A stretch of 34,468 nucleotides of DNA. Origin: an uncultured Dehalococcoidia bacterium. Lineage in GTDB: Bacteria > Chloroflexota > Dehalococcoidia > Lucifugimonadales > UBA1127. Of this stretch, positions 7,704-17,896 are shown piece after piece. The notes under the pieces were generated by a model. That model worked only from the letters and a program-made list of their open reading frames with translations, was not told the DNA's origin and ran no database searches. The position numbers were made by a program, and so were the translations under genes. Where the stretch lies: assembly GCA_913049785.1 (NCBI GenBank), contig CAJWXP010000023.1, forward strand, positions 1-34,468, read 5' to 3'. The number at the start of each line of letters is the position of its first letter. Position 1 is the first letter of the stretch.

Positions 7704-9083
7704 TTACCTCACCTTTGAAGAAAATCTCACATCTTGGAACTCAGGGTACTCCTCTGGTGGTATCCCCTTTAACTGCTCCCTGACCTCCACGGCAGTAAAC
7801 AGAGACCCTGTCGCAAGGATCAGATCGCCGGTTTCAGCAATCTGCTTCGCAAGCTCAAGGCCTTTACTGACCTCGCCGCCCCACTGCACCGGCATACCTA
7901 CGTCCCGGAACTCCTGCATCAGTCGATCAAGGGGTACAGACCTGGGGTGCCGGGATGTCGTCGCGATGACCGCAGTAGGCGCCAGTTCCGTTAGAGCGGC
8001 TACGATGCCCGTAAGGTCGTGGCCCAGTGAAGCCCCGAAGAGCAGGATGCATCGTTCCACAGGAAAATGCCGCTGCACCGCTAGTACAAGCTGCTCGGTT
8101 GAATAAGGGTTGTGGGCGCCGTCCACCACTACCAGCGGGCTTTCCTGCAACACCTCTAGTCGACCAGGCCAGTAGACCTGCTCAAGGCCTTCAACCACCT
8201 TCTGATGCGGCAGTGTCACGCCACGTTCGGCCAGTGCCTCGGCAGCAGCCAGCGCGCAGACAGCATTCTCAAGCTGGTGCTTCCCTAACAATGGCATCCA
8301 CCCCCGCCATGAGCCGTTGGGGCCATCGACTTCAAATTCCTGCCCCTTCAGACTCCACTCACCACCGCGCCAGGAATAAACCTCTCCTACGTTGACCAGG
8401 GTTGCGCCAACGTTGGCGCATGCTTCTCCAAGTATCTCAATGACGCTGGGTGTCTGTGGTGCCGTAACGACGATAGCGCCTGGCTTGATGATCCCCGATT
8501 TATCGCGAGCGATCTCCTCTACGGTGTTGCCCAGTACAGCCGTATGGTCAAGGCTGATGGATGTGATGACGCAGACCAGGGGGTCTTCAACCAGGTTGGT
8601 AGCGTCGAGCGTGCCACCCATACCGACTTCCATCACCTGGAAATCCAATTTTCGGTCAGCAAAAACGCTGAATGCCATCGCCGTCAGCGTCTCGAAGGTA
8701 GTCACGCGCTCCGGAGAGTCGCCGTTAGCCATCGCTTCAACAGTAGGCCATACCTGCGCAACTGCATCGGCAAACGCCTGTTCGGAGAGGGGTTGCCCGC
8801 AAACTTGAATACGTTCTCGCATGGTATGCAGATGCGGCGATGTAAAGAGCCCCACGCTGAAGTCGCAGCTTCCAAGGATGGAAGCGATCATGGCAGAGGT
8901 GCTGCCTTTGCCCTTGGTTCCCGTTACATGGACCGTTGGCACCCTTTTCTGCGGGTCTCCCAGCCGGGCCATGAGTGATTCCATGCGGGTTAAATCGTAG
9001 CGAGGACGTTTCCCAGGAGGGTCAGTCATCCGCTCCAGATCAGCCATGCCCAACACGTGGTGAAGAGCGCTTGTGTAGTCCAA
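7704..9083 (-). CDS. folC: Folylpolyglutamate synthase / dihydrofolate synthase
   Basis: ATP-dependent ligase of the Mur family that joins glutamate to dihydropteroate and/or extends the polyglutamate tail of folates. At 459 residues it is slightly longer than many bacterial FolC proteins (about 420-440). The P-loop GTKGKGST lies at residues 55-62 after VPTVHVTG. The central Mur-type region holds VMEVGMGGTLDATN, SISLDHTAVLG and DKSGIIK, and the C-terminal ligase domain contains VVVDGAHNP. The start is TTG at 9083, chosen because AGGAG stands five bases upstream. Transcription probably begins from 9193-9221, leaving a leader of about 100 bases. Confidence 0.95.
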   Translation of the reverse strand: MDYTSALHHVLGMADLERMTDPPGKRPRYDLTRMESLMARLGDPQKRVPTVHVTGTKGKGSTSAMIASILGSCDFSVGLFTSPHLHTMRERIQVCGQPLSEQAFADAVAQVWPTVEAMANGDSPERVTTFETLTAMAFSVFADRKLDFQVMEVGMGGTLDATNLVEDPLVCVITSISLDHTAVLGNTVEEIARDKSGIIKPGAIVVTAPQTPSVIEILGEACANVGATLVNVGEVYSWRGGEWSLKGQEFEVDGPNGSWRGWMPLLGKHQLENAVCALAAAEALAERGVTLPHQKVVEGLEQVYWPGRLEVLQESPLVVVDGAHNPYSTEQLVLAVQRHFPVERCILLFGASLGHDLTGIVAALTELAPTAVIATTSRHPRSVPLDRLMQEFRDVGMPVQWGGEVSKGLELAKQIAETGDLILATGSLFTAVEVREQLKGIPPEEYPEFQDVRFSSKVR

Positions 9084-9172
9084 CGTAACTCCTAAGGCCC
9101 TCAGTGTTCCCGTGGCTATACAGACACGCTTGGGGAAGGCGGGGGAATCGGGGTCGCCGTGTACTCACCAAT

Positions 9173-9186
9173 GCCTCTTTCGAGGC
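9173..9186 (-). promoter_or_regulatory. GNRA-capped hairpin at the folC transcript 5' end
   Basis: GCCTC-GAAA-GAGGC forms a perfect 5-bp stem with a GAAA tetraloop. It lies immediately after the -10 box of the folC promoter, so it would sit at the very 5' end of the mRNA. Confidence 0.45.
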
Positions 9187-9192
9187 GGTTTC

Positions 9193-9221
9193 AGTGTACT
9201 TGAGGCACCAGTGGAGGTCAA
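9193..9221 (-). promoter_or_regulatory. Sigma-70-type promoter for folC-fabF
   Basis: On the minus strand TTGACC (9216-9221) and TACACT (9193-9198) are separated by exactly 17 bases. Confidence 0.65.
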
Positions 9222-9244
9222 TGGAATCCGAGGTGGTTTCGGCG

Positions 9245-9273
9245 TTGCCCTGGCACAGGATTTACCCTACCCT
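9245..9273 (+). promoter_or_regulatory. Candidate promoter for the amidase gene
   Basis: TTGCCC (9245-9250) and TACCCT (9268-9273) are 17 bases apart, 22 bases before the amidase ATG. Both boxes are imperfect, so this is a weaker call than the divergent folC promoter next to it. Confidence 0.4.
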
Positions 9274-9295
9274 TGAGCAACCTTGAGGAGGCCCT

Positions 9296-10717
9296 ATGAA
9301 CGATGTGGATCTGGCGTTTACCCCCGCCTGGCAACTCCGAGAATGGATAGGCGAGCAGAAGCTCTCCCCAGTTGAGTTGGTGAGCACCTACCTCGGCAGG
9401 ATAGAGTCGCTGGACCCACAGTTGAACGCCTTCCTCACCGTCTGTGGCGATGAAGCCCTTGCCGCTGCCAAAATCGCAGAAGAACAGGTCATGAGAGGCG
9501 AGGCGTTGGGTGCCCTCCACGGCATCCCTGTCCCCATAAAAGATCTCCACCGTACAGCTGGTATACGTACGACCAGAGGCTCCCTCATCTTCAAGGACGA
9601 TGTGCCCGATACCGACGACCTTGTGGTGGCCCGGATTCGAGATGCAGGAGCCATCATTATCGGCAAGACCAACACGTCCGAGTTCGGCCACAGGGGCACC
9701 ACGGAGAACCTTTTGGGAGAACCGTGCCGCAACCCGTGGGACACAACGCGCACTCCCGGCGGTTCAAGCGGCGGAGCAGCAGTAGCTGTGGCCTCCGGCC
9801 TCTCGCCGATAGCCGAGGGCAGCGACGGCGGTGGCTCGATACGCGTCCCTGCCAGTTTCTGTGGTGTTTACGGGCTAAAACCCACCCGGGGTCGGGTGCC
9901 CGGGAACTACAACGGCCCGGGCGGATGGAACGTCTTTAGCCAGACCGGCCCTCTGTCTCGGGCAGTGCGGGACGCGGCCTTTTTGCTGAGCGCCATGGCC
10001 GCGCCCTACCCGGACAATCCCATGTCCATCCTGGAGGATCCACCGGACTTTCAGGCATCACTTCAAGGTGGCGTGAAGGGTCTCAAAGTTGCCCTGGTGC
10101 CCACCCTGGGCGGCATGGCTGTGGAGCCGGAGGTGCAGAGCGCAGTGGAGGCATCGGCCAAACTCCTCGCAAGTATGGGAGCCGAAGTCGACGAGCCGGA
10201 CGTAGCCCTGGACGGCATGCTACTCAGAGAGTCGTTCCGTACCATCTTCATCAGCGATTATTCGGCCAGCCTGGGATGGATGCTGGACGCCCACGCCGAT
10301 GAGCTCATGCCAAGCATGCGCGCCTTTTTGGAGGATGCCTCACGATGGACAGTGGCCGACCTGGCGCGGTCGTTGCGAGAGATGGAGCGGTTAAAGGGAC
10401 GGATGCGTGACCTTTTCAGTACCTACGATGTGCTGCTGACCCCCACAGCTGCCGTTCCCGCGTTCCCTATTGAAGGTTGGCCAGATACGATCAATGGCGT
10501 GGCGGTAGACCCAAGGTGGGCCTTCACCCCCTTCTGTTACCTGTTCAACATGACCGGCCAACCCGCTGCCAGTGTTCCCGCGGGCTTCTCAAGCGATGGC
10601 CTGCCAATAGGCACGCACGTAGTGGGACGGTTCGGCGAGGAGGCCACGGTGCTCAGGGTCTCAGCGGCGCTGGAAGAAGCCCAACCCTGGGCCGGTAACA
10701 GACCTCTCGTATCCTAG
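9296..10717 (+). CDS. Amidase signature family hydrolase (GatA-like)
   Basis: A 473-residue serine hydrolase of the amidase signature family, which cleaves C-N amide bonds. The Ser-cisSer-Lys triad is complete: Lys82 in PVPIKDL, the cis-serine in TPGGSSGG (155-160) and the nucleophile Ser181 in EGSDGGGSIRVPA. The ribosome site GAGGAGG (9285-9291) fixes the ATG start. It is probably not the GatA subunit of the tRNA amidotransferase, because gatB and gatC are absent nearby and the C-terminus (GLPIGTHVVGRFGEEATVLRV) resembles free amidases. The substrate cannot be told from the sequence. The gene stands alone, divergent from folC, with an MFS exporter 122 bases downstream on the same strand. Confidence 0.92.
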   Translation: MNDVDLAFTPAWQLREWIGEQKLSPVELVSTYLGRIESLDPQLNAFLTVCGDEALAAAKIAEEQVMRGEALGALHGIPVPIKDLHRTAGIRTTRGSLIFKDDVPDTDDLVVARIRDAGAIIIGKTNTSEFGHRGTTENLLGEPCRNPWDTTRTPGGSSGGAAVAVASGLSPIAEGSDGGGSIRVPASFCGVYGLKPTRGRVPGNYNGPGGWNVFSQTGPLSRAVRDAAFLLSAMAAPYPDNPMSILEDPPDFQASLQGGVKGLKVALVPTLGGMAVEPEVQSAVEASAKLLASMGAEVDEPDVALDGMLLRESFRTIFISDYSASLGWMLDAHADELMPSMRAFLEDASRWTVADLARSLREMERLKGRMRDLFSTYDVLLTPTAAVPAFPIEGWPDTINGVAVDPRWAFTPFCYLFNMTGQPAASVPAGFSSDGLPIGTHVVGRFGEEATVLRVSAALEEAQPWAGNRPLVS

Positions 10718-10839
10718 CTGATGAGGAGGTTCTTCAAGGCACCTGTAGCTAGCGCTGGCTAGTTCAGAGGTCTATACTAGCTAGGCAACCACCATCGAAT
10801 CGTCTATAACTACGTCTCTAAAAAGGGGTTCATAAACCA

Positions 10840-12123
10840 TTGAGTGATCAGGTATCCGACGCCCCTCACACCAGTGAGACACCCCGGAAAGGGCGGCTCT
10901 CCAACCTTCAGACCTTCTCTGCTTTCAAATACCCCAATTACCGCCTCCTCTGGATCAGTACGCTTATCTCAAGTGGCGGAAACTGGGTCCAGCAGGTCAC
11001 CATTGGCTGGCTGTCTTACAACATAACCGAAGATGCGCTTCTTACCGGCTCTGTTCTTGGAATAAGAGGCCTACCATTCCTCATAGCTGGCCCAATCAGT
11101 GGTGTTCTTTCAGACCGCATGGACAGGCGCAAGCTGATGCTCATCACCCAGGTCTACCTGGCCCTCCTCGGCCTTGTATTCGCGTCTCTGGTCTCTGGCC
11201 TCCTATTTACCGATGTGGCAGTCTGGCACCTCTTCGTCTTCACCTTCCTCTTTGGCTCTGGCTGGGCTATGAACAACCCCATCCGGCAAGCGATGGTAGC
11301 CAACTCGGTGCCCAGAGAGCACATGATGAACGCCATTGCCATGAACTCCGCTGCCTTCCAGGTCACCCGGATCATTGGCCCTTCGGTAGCTGGCATCCTC
11401 ATCGCGAATGTTGGACCTTCCGTCAACTTCTTCATACAAGCAGGCGCGTTCGTTCTTGTATTTGTTCTGGTCTTGCCGTTGCGCATTCCTCAGGAGGACT
11501 TCAGTGTCAGCAAGGGGCAGTCGTTCTTCGCCAACTTCAAAGAGGGTGTGGCTTACGCCACTAAAACCCCGGTCATCATGGCGCTGATTCTCATGGGCAT
11601 GATTCCCTCTTTGTTCCTGATGTCCTTCATCAATGGGCTCATGCCCGTATTTGCAGCTGAAGTCCTGGACAATGCCGACGAGGGACTGGGCAATCTTCTG
11701 TCTGCATATGGAGTAGGAGCGCTCATCGGTACCCTTTCCCTGGCCTCCTTAGGGAAAGTCCAACACAAGGGCATCATGCTTCTCATAGCCGCTATGAGCT
11801 CAGGATTAGCGATGATTGCCTTCTCCTTCACATCCACCCTATGGCTCTCAATGCTTGCTCTTGTCGGAATGGGTGCCACGCAGATGTTCTACATGGCCAC
11901 CAACAACACCCTGATTCAGACCATCGTGCCGGACACCCTCAGGGGGCGAGTGTTGAGTCTGTTCATGCTCGATTTCGCCCTGGTGTCTATAGGCGCCATC
12001 GTGGCAGGAGCTATAGCTAAGAACTACGGCATTTCGGAGGGATTCTTCTTCGGCGGCGCCGTCGCTTTCTCGCTGTTCATCATCCTAGGCGTTGTATTCA
12101 AGCAGCTCCGGGGTAAGTTCTAG
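10840..12123 (+). CDS. MFS transporter (drug/siderophore exporter-like, MFS_3 type)
   Basis: A 427-residue polytopic membrane protein with about 12 hydrophobic segments. The opening FKYPNYRLLWISTLISSGGNWVQQV, shared in shorter form by the EntS-like MFS_3/DHA3 group, and the loop motif GVLSDRMDRRKLM (motif A type) place it among exporters; the second half repeats the pattern (LLSAYGVGALIGT, then PDTLRGRVLSLFML). It lacks any fused domain. The start is TTG at 10840, with AAGGGG 12 bases upstream, a rather long spacing. A possible -10 TATACT lies at 10773-10778 without a good -35. The exported compound is unknown. The distance to the amidase suggests separate transcription or loose coupling. Confidence 0.88.
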   Translation: MSDQVSDAPHTSETPRKGRLSNLQTFSAFKYPNYRLLWISTLISSGGNWVQQVTIGWLSYNITEDALLTGSVLGIRGLPFLIAGPISGVLSDRMDRRKLMLITQVYLALLGLVFASLVSGLLFTDVAVWHLFVFTFLFGSGWAMNNPIRQAMVANSVPREHMMNAIAMNSAAFQVTRIIGPSVAGILIANVGPSVNFFIQAGAFVLVFVLVLPLRIPQEDFSVSKGQSFFANFKEGVAYATKTPVIMALILMGMIPSLFLMSFINGLMPVFAAEVLDNADEGLGNLLSAYGVGALIGTLSLASLGKVQHKGIMLLIAAMSSGLAMIAFSFTSTLWLSMLALVGMGATQMFYMATNNTLIQTIVPDTLRGRVLSLFMLDFALVSIGAIVAGAIAKNYGISEGFFFGGAVAFSLFIILGVVFKQLRGKF

Positions 12124-12188
12124 CCCTTCCATCGAGAACAGGGTCGCAAATCTACCACGTAGCTGCTAGCAACTCCTTTCACAAACCC

Positions 12189-12217
12189 TTGACGCTCTTA
12201 CAACCCCTTCATACAAT
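12189..12217 (+). promoter_or_regulatory. Sigma-70-type promoter for rex
   Basis: TTGACG (12189-12194) and TACAAT (12212-12217) are separated by exactly 17 bases. Just upstream, 12178-12184 reads TTCACAA, one half of the Rex operator consensus TTGTGAA-N6-TTCACAA. The other half is not recognisable, so autoregulation is only a suggestion. Confidence 0.65.
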
Positions 12218-12253
12218 GGGGCGGGTTTACTCCTCGGATATTTTTGTAACGAG

Positions 12254-12904
12254 GTGGCTAAACTTTTCATGGATGTTCCTGAAGTTGTAGTCAACCGCCT
12301 TCCACAGTATGTCCGCGCACTTCGGCAGCTACTAGAGGACGGGAGTGAGATCGTCAGCTCCCAGCTTCTTGGTCAGACGCTGCAAATGACCCCTGCCCAA
12401 ATTCGTAAAGACCTCAGCTACTTTGGACGTTTCGGCAAACAGGGACGCGGCTACAACGTCCGCTACCTGGTCACCGAGCTCCAAGACATCCTGCAGCTTG
12501 ACCATGAATGGAACATTGCTGTAGTAGGTGTGGGGCGATTGGGTCGGGCCATCATCAGCTACCCTGGCTTCTCCCCGGAGGGGTTTAAGGTAGTTGCCGC
12601 GTTTGATTCAGACGCCAGACAGGTAGGGCAGAGCATCGGCGGACTTATCGTGCAGCCGATGGATGAGCTACCTGACACCGTACGACAGAAGACCATTCAA
12701 ATAGGAATCGTCGCTGTACCTGCAGCTCAGGCGGGCGATGTGGTCGATCGGATCACCAGTTGCGGCATCCGGGCCATCCTGAACTACGCTCCGGTAAACC
12801 CTCTGGTGCCCCCGGAAGTGAAGGTGCGGAACATCGACCCCGTGCTGTCCTTGCAGTCCATGACTTACTACCTCCGCTCTGGGGACAATGGTACAAAGAC
12901 GTAA
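12254..12904 (+). CDS. rex: Redox-sensing transcriptional repressor Rex
   Basis: NADH/NAD+ sensing repressor that typically controls fermentation and respiratory genes. The N-terminal winged helix contains MTPAQIRKDLSYFGRFGKQG with the family's RKDLSYFG recognition region; the Rossmann domain follows, with GVGRLGRA (92-99 from the GTG) and an acidic strand end VVAAFDSD. The C-terminal helix (LQSMTYYLRS) used for domain-swapped dimers is present. The open frame begins with GTG at 12254, overlapping GAGG. ATG at 12269 (MDVPEVVVNRLPQY) gives 211 residues, closer to homologues, and leaves GAGGTGG 11 bases upstream; I regard it as equally or more likely. Rex faces the ATP synthase operon tail-to-tail. 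Confidence 0.95.
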   Translation: MAKLFMDVPEVVVNRLPQYVRALRQLLEDGSEIVSSQLLGQTLQMTPAQIRKDLSYFGRFGKQGRGYNVRYLVTELQDILQLDHEWNIAVVGVGRLGRAIISYPGFSPEGFKVVAAFDSDARQVGQSIGGLIVQPMDELPDTVRQKTIQIGIVAVPAAQAGDVVDRITSCGIRAILNYAPVNPLVPPEVKVRNIDPVLSLQSMTYYLRSGDNGTKT

Positions 12905-12934
12905 GGGCGCGGCCAGGAACTGTCGTTGAAACAT

Positions 12935-12965
12935 GAAAGAGGCGTCCCGATGGGACGCCTCTTTC
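12935..12965. terminator. Bidirectional intrinsic terminator between rex and atpC
   Basis: A perfect 14-bp stem, GAAAGAGGCGTCCC paired with GGGACGCCTCTTTC, closes a three-base GAT loop. A-rich and T-rich ends lie inside the stem, so it can work for both converging genes. Confidence 0.85.
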
Positions 12966-12986
12966 AATTGCGAAATAACGTTGAGG

Positions 12987-13439
12987 TTATTGTCCGGGAG
13001 CCTGCGGTGTCCCGGCTGGAGGTTGATTCCCGCGAGTTCGCCGACGGCGTCCTACTGTCACCCTCACCTGAGCCCTCCGTAATGACCCTACAGCGCGTTC
13101 CAAGTCCAAGTCTGCATCTCGGCTCGCAATACGCTCTTCTGCCCGTCGTACGGCCTCCTCAGCCCTCTCCAGCTCGATCTCGTCGGCGCGTTCTGCGGCG
13201 TCTGCCAGCACTGTGACCTTGTTGTCCAAAACTTCCAGGAATCCACCGGTTATGGCAATGGACTGCTCCTGGCCATCCTGCGTCACTCGAAGCTCGCCGG
13301 ACTTCAGGATCGAAAGCAGTGGAGCATGGTGTGGCAATATCCCCAACTCTCCAGCCTCACCGGGAGCCACAATTGACTCCACCTGGTCGGAGAAGAGCAG
13401 CTTCTCTGCCGTCACCATTTCAAAGAGCATCGTTGCCAT
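12987..13439 (-). CDS. atpC: ATP synthase F1 subunit epsilon
   Basis: Central-stalk subunit that couples rotation and can inhibit ATP hydrolysis. The N-terminal beta-sandwich is clear (LFEMVTAEKLLFSDQVESIV, GELGILPHHAPLLS, AITGGFLEVLDNKVTVLADAAE); a helical hairpin rich in Glu, Arg and Ala follows (about 88-130). At 150 residues it is somewhat longer than the usual 130-140, with a basic then Pro/Gly-rich tail RRRRTRGNQPPAGTPQ that I do not expect in most homologues. It is the last gene of the operon, nine bases after atpD, and ends about 20 bases before the strong terminator at 12935-12965. Confidence 0.96.
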   Translation of the reverse strand: MATMLFEMVTAEKLLFSDQVESIVAPGEAGELGILPHHAPLLSILKSGELRVTQDGQEQSIAITGGFLEVLDNKVTVLADAAERADEIELERAEEAVRRAEERIASRDADLDLERAVGSLRRAQVRVTVGRRRRTRGNQPPAGTPQAPGQ

Positions 13440-13448
13440 AGCTATTTC

Positions 13449-14858
<1,410 letters not shown>

Positions 14859-14887
14859 TCAAGTGGCTTTCGATTCAAGTTCTACGT

Positions 14888-15745
14888 TTAAAGGGTCAGT
14901 GCCCCTCCGATGATGTCCAGGAGCTCATTCGTAATGGATTCCTGGCGCACCTTGTTACCTTCAAGTCTCAGGTCCTTCACCAACTCCTCTGCGCTGTCGG
15001 TGGCGTTTCGCATGGCCACCATCCTCGCCGATTGTTCGCTGGCGATACCCTCCAGCACGGCGTGGTAGAGCTGCATCTCCACATAGCGTGGCAGCAGCGC
15101 TTCCAGCACGGCCTGGTTTTCTGGCTCATAGATGTATCCCACGGCCTGATCAGCCGTCAGCTCTGCGGGAACCATAGGCAGTATCTGCTGGATCTTCGGG
15201 GTCTGAATGACCGTGTTCACAAAATGCCCGTAAGAGACGAACACCGCGTCAGTCTCACCGGCAACGAACGAGTCCATGATCAATCGAGCCATAGGCGCGA
15301 TGTCTTCCAATAATGGCCTGTCGCCGATGCCGTCAAAAACCGCCTGCACATCCCGCTCATACCTGACCATAAAGTCACGACCCTTACGGCCTACGGTTAC
15401 GACGCTCACGGGTGTTCCGGACTGTTCCTCAATGATGAAGTTCCCCGCTTGCCTGTTCAAAGAACCGGGCAACGCGCCACAGAGCCCACGGTCCGGGGTG
15501 ATATGGACCAGCGTCACGCGCTCAATGGGTCTGCTTTGCAATAACGGGTTGGGCTCATCGTCCTGGGGCATACCCGCCAGGTTGGAGAGCAGGTCAGCCA
15601 TCTTCTCTGCATACGGTCTGGCAGCCAGCACAGCCGTCTGAGCGCGGCGCATCTTCACCGCCGCAACCATCTCCATGGCGCGAGTGATCTTGCCCGTGTT
15701 TTGAACGGTGCGCATCCGCCGTCGTATCTGTCTTAGGCTTGGCAT
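14888..15745 (-). CDS. atpG: ATP synthase F1 subunit gamma
   Basis: Rotor shaft of F1. The 285-residue product has the conserved N-terminal helix SLRQIRRRMRTVQNTGKITRAMEMVAA split here as LRQIRRRMRTVQNTGKIT and RAMEMVAAVKM, the GLCGALPGSLN region in the middle, and the C-terminal helix with MRNATDSAEELVKDLRLEGN and RQESITNELLDIIGGA. One base separates it from the upstream atpA stop, showing tight coupling. Confidence 0.97.
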   Translation of the reverse strand: MPSLRQIRRRMRTVQNTGKITRAMEMVAAVKMRRAQTAVLAARPYAEKMADLLSNLAGMPQDDEPNPLLQSRPIERVTLVHITPDRGLCGALPGSLNRQAGNFIIEEQSGTPVSVVTVGRKGRDFMVRYERDVQAVFDGIGDRPLLEDIAPMARLIMDSFVAGETDAVFVSYGHFVNTVIQTPKIQQILPMVPAELTADQAVGYIYEPENQAVLEALLPRYVEMQLYHAVLEGIASEQSARMVAMRNATDSAEELVKDLRLEGNKVRQESITNELLDIIGGALTL

Positions 15746-15746
15746 A

Positions 15747-17261
15747 TTATTGCGCTGTGAATCCCTTCTGAAACTCTTCGATGGCCGCCGTGAGGGTCGC
15801 TGTGGTCTCTTCTGTCAGGTCGTTCGTTTCCGTGATGCTCTTGGCAACCTCAGGGTGGGCCGTATCCATATAGTTCACGAACTCGGTCTCCCAGCGGGCC
15901 ATATCCGGGATGGGAACCTCGTCAACGTACCCGTTAGATACGGCGAAGAAGACCACCACCTGATGCTCGAGCGATTGTGGTTGGAACTGGCCCTGCTTCA
16001 AGACCTCGATGGTGCGCTGACCACGCTCCAACTGCTGTCGTGTGGCCGCGTCCAGGTCCTGGGTGCCGAACTGGGCGAAGGACGCCAACTCGCGGTACTG
16101 GGCAAGGTCAAGCCGGATTCGGCCTGCAACCCGGCGCATCGCACGTCGCTGTGCAGAACCGCCGACTCGAGACACCGATAGGCCCGCGTTCACGGCAGGG
16201 CGGTTACCGGCGTTGAACATGTCAGCTTCAAGGTAGATCTGTCCGTCCGTGATGGAGATGACGTTGGTGGGAATGTACGCAGAAACGTCACCGGCCTGTG
16301 TCTCAATGATGGGCAGAGCCGTCAATGAACCACCGCCGTCCTCGTCTCTGAGCTTGGCTGCGCGCTCCAACAAACGACTGTGTAGGTAGAACACGTCACC
16401 GGGGTAGGCTTCTCGGCCGGGAGGGCGACGCAGCAGCAATGAGATCTGCCGGTATGCCCAGGCATGCTTGGTCAGGTCATCGTAGATGATGAGTGCGTCT
16501 CTGCCGGACTCCATGATCTCCTCACCAATAGCGCAACCTGCGAACGGAGCCAGGTACTGGAGTGCAGCAGAGTCTGAGGCGTTTGCTGCGACGATGATGG
16601 TGTGATCCATGGCGCCGTGCTCTTCCAGCACGCCAAGCACCTGTGCAACCTTGCTGGCCTTCTGGCCAATGGCCACATAGATGCAGAGAAGGTCTTTGCC
16701 CTTCTGGTTGATGATCGTGTCCACGCAGATAGCCGTCTTGCCAATGGAGCGGTCACCGATGATCAACTCACGCTGACCTCGGCCGATGGGAATCATGGCG
16801 TCGATGGCCTTGATGCCCGTCTGAACCGGCGTGTCCACTGATTTCCTCTTGGTCACGTCGGGCGCTATCCGCTCCAAAGGAAGGGACTTGTTGCTGTTGA
16901 TGGGGCCTTTGCCGTCCAGCGGCCTGCCCAGAGGATCGATCACTCGACCCATCAGAGCCTCGCCTACCGGGACCTCTACCATCCGGCCCGTGGTCTTGAC
17001 CTCGTCTCCCTCATGGATGGTGTTCCCTTCACCCAAGATCACGCAACCTACGCTGTCCTCTTCCAAGTTCAACGCCATGCCGAAGACGTTGTTAGGGAAC
17101 TCCAAAAGCTCAGTAGACTTACAGCCTGCCAGACCGTGGACCCTGGCGATGCCGTCTCCTACGTCAACCACCACGCCAACGTCCACCATGGAGACTCGGC
17201 TCTCAAAGCCCTCGATCTGCTGTTTTATTACGGATACGATATCGTCGCCACGTATGGCCAT
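15747..17261 (-). CDS. atpA: ATP synthase F1 subunit alpha
   Basis: Non-catalytic nucleotide-binding subunit of F1, 504 residues, full length. The N-terminal beta-barrel ([14 protein letters not shown]), nucleotide-binding domain and C-terminal helices are present. The P-loop at 169-176 reads GDRSIGKT, whereas most alpha subunits have GDRQTGKT; the Lys and Thr that contact phosphate are kept, so the change is probably neutral. [14 protein letters not shown] and the [10 protein letters not shown] stretch are typical. The ribosome site AGGTAGGGC precedes ATG 17261. The 86-base spacer from atpH holds two hairpins (see separate entries). Confidence 0.98.
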   Translation of the reverse strand: MAIRGDDIVSVIKQQIEGFESRVSMVDVGVVVDVGDGIARVHGLAGCKSTELLEFPNNVFGMALNLEEDSVGCVILGEGNTIHEGDEVKTTGRMVEVPVGEALMGRVIDPLGRPLDGKGPINSNKSLPLERIAPDVTKRKSVDTPVQTGIKAIDAMIPIGRGQRELIIGDRSIGKTAICVDTIINQKGKDLLCIYVAIGQKASKVAQVLGVLEEHGAMDHTIIVAANASDSAALQYLAPFAGCAIGEEIMESGRDALIIYDDLTKHAWAYRQISLLLRRPPGREAYPGDVFYLHSRLLERAAKLRDEDGGGSLTALPIIETQAGDVSAYIPTNVISITDGQIYLEADMFNAGNRPAVNAGLSVSRVGGSAQRRAMRRVAGRIRLDLAQYRELASFAQFGTQDLDAATRQQLERGQRTIEVLKQGQFQPQSLEHQVVVFFAVSNGYVDEVPIPDMARWETEFVNYMDTAHPEVAKSITETNDLTEETTATLTAAIEEFQKGFTAQ

Positions 17262-17272
17262 GCCCTACCTCC

Positions 17273-17290
17273 ATCCCGCCTAGACGGGAT
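17273..17290. promoter_or_regulatory. Hairpin 1 in the atpH-atpA spacer
   Basis: ATCCCG and CGGGAT flank a six-base loop directly upstream of the atpA ribosome site on the minus-strand transcript. There is no T-run, so termination is unlikely; it may set RNA processing or translation rate of atpA. Confidence 0.5.
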
Positions 17291-17313
17291 CGCTTTATGT
17301 CCGTCCATCTCAG

Positions 17314-17327
17314 GGGGCTAAAGCCCC
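17314..17327. promoter_or_regulatory. Hairpin 2 in the atpH-atpA spacer
   Basis: GGGGC and GCCCC flank a four-base loop, about 20 bases after the atpH stop codon. It lies within 25 bases of hairpin 1 and gives the longest and most structured spacer of the operon. Confidence 0.5.
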
Positions 17328-17347
17328 TAGTGATGAAATCTAATCCT

Positions 17348-17893
17348 CTACACTATGCCCCGAGCCAACGTTCCCTTCAGGGCCTGTAATCGTTGCTGCG
17401 CGCTGCCATCGATGACCCGGTCTCCAACGCGGATGACCAGCCCACCCAACAACTCCGGTTTCACAGCGGTTGTGATGCGCACCTCTTTGCCAAGGGATGT
17501 CGCAAGCTGCTCCGTGATCCGCTTTTGGTCGGCATCCGTCAAATCGATGGCGGACGTGACCTGTACGCGAACCACACCCTGTGCAGCATCGCTCAGTTCC
17601 TGGAACCGCGAATAGACCTGGGGCAACACCTTAACGGCGCCCCTCTTCGCAATCAGCATCAGCAGATTACGCGTGCCATCGGACAGGGACGGCAACACCG
17701 ATTCCAACGCCTTAGAGCGCTCTTCCGGGTTGATCTCCGGCGCCTGCATCAGCAGAGCGAACTCGGGGACGCCCGAAGCCTGGGCGAGCATTGATAGTTG
17801 CTCATCCCACTTCTGCATTGAATCGGACGCCTGGGCGATGTCAAAAGCCGCCTGGGCGTACCGTTTTGCCGATGGTAGTGATCGTCCTGCCAT
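17348..17893 (-). CDS. atpH: ATP synthase F1 subunit delta
   Basis: Peripheral-stalk subunit (OSCP type) that ties F1 to the b subunits. The 181-residue product has the family pattern: N-terminal helical bundle (AKRYAQAAFDIAQ), central LLMLIAKRGAVKVLPQVYSRFQ split around residues 96-117, and the C-terminal stretch VKPELLGGLVIRVGDRVIDGS ahead of a last helix with LQALKGTL. The spacer to atpF is three bases. Confidence 0.95.
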   Translation of the reverse strand: MAGRSLPSAKRYAQAAFDIAQASDSMQKWDEQLSMLAQASGVPEFALLMQAPEINPEERSKALESVLPSLSDGTRNLLMLIAKRGAVKVLPQVYSRFQELSDAAQGVVRVQVTSAIDLTDADQKRITEQLATSLGKEVRITTAVKPELLGGLVIRVGDRVIDGSAQQRLQALKGTLARGIV

Positions 17894-17896
17894 ATC

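Noticed and set aside
9296-10717. GatA subunit of the Asp/Glu-tRNA amidotransferase
   Set aside because: No gatB or gatC nearby and the C-terminal sequence resembles stand-alone amidases; the family signature alone does not separate them.
12935-12965. CRISPR-like or mobile-element inverted repeat
   Set aside because: Single copy between convergent genes with a tiny loop; it is an ordinary bidirectional terminator.
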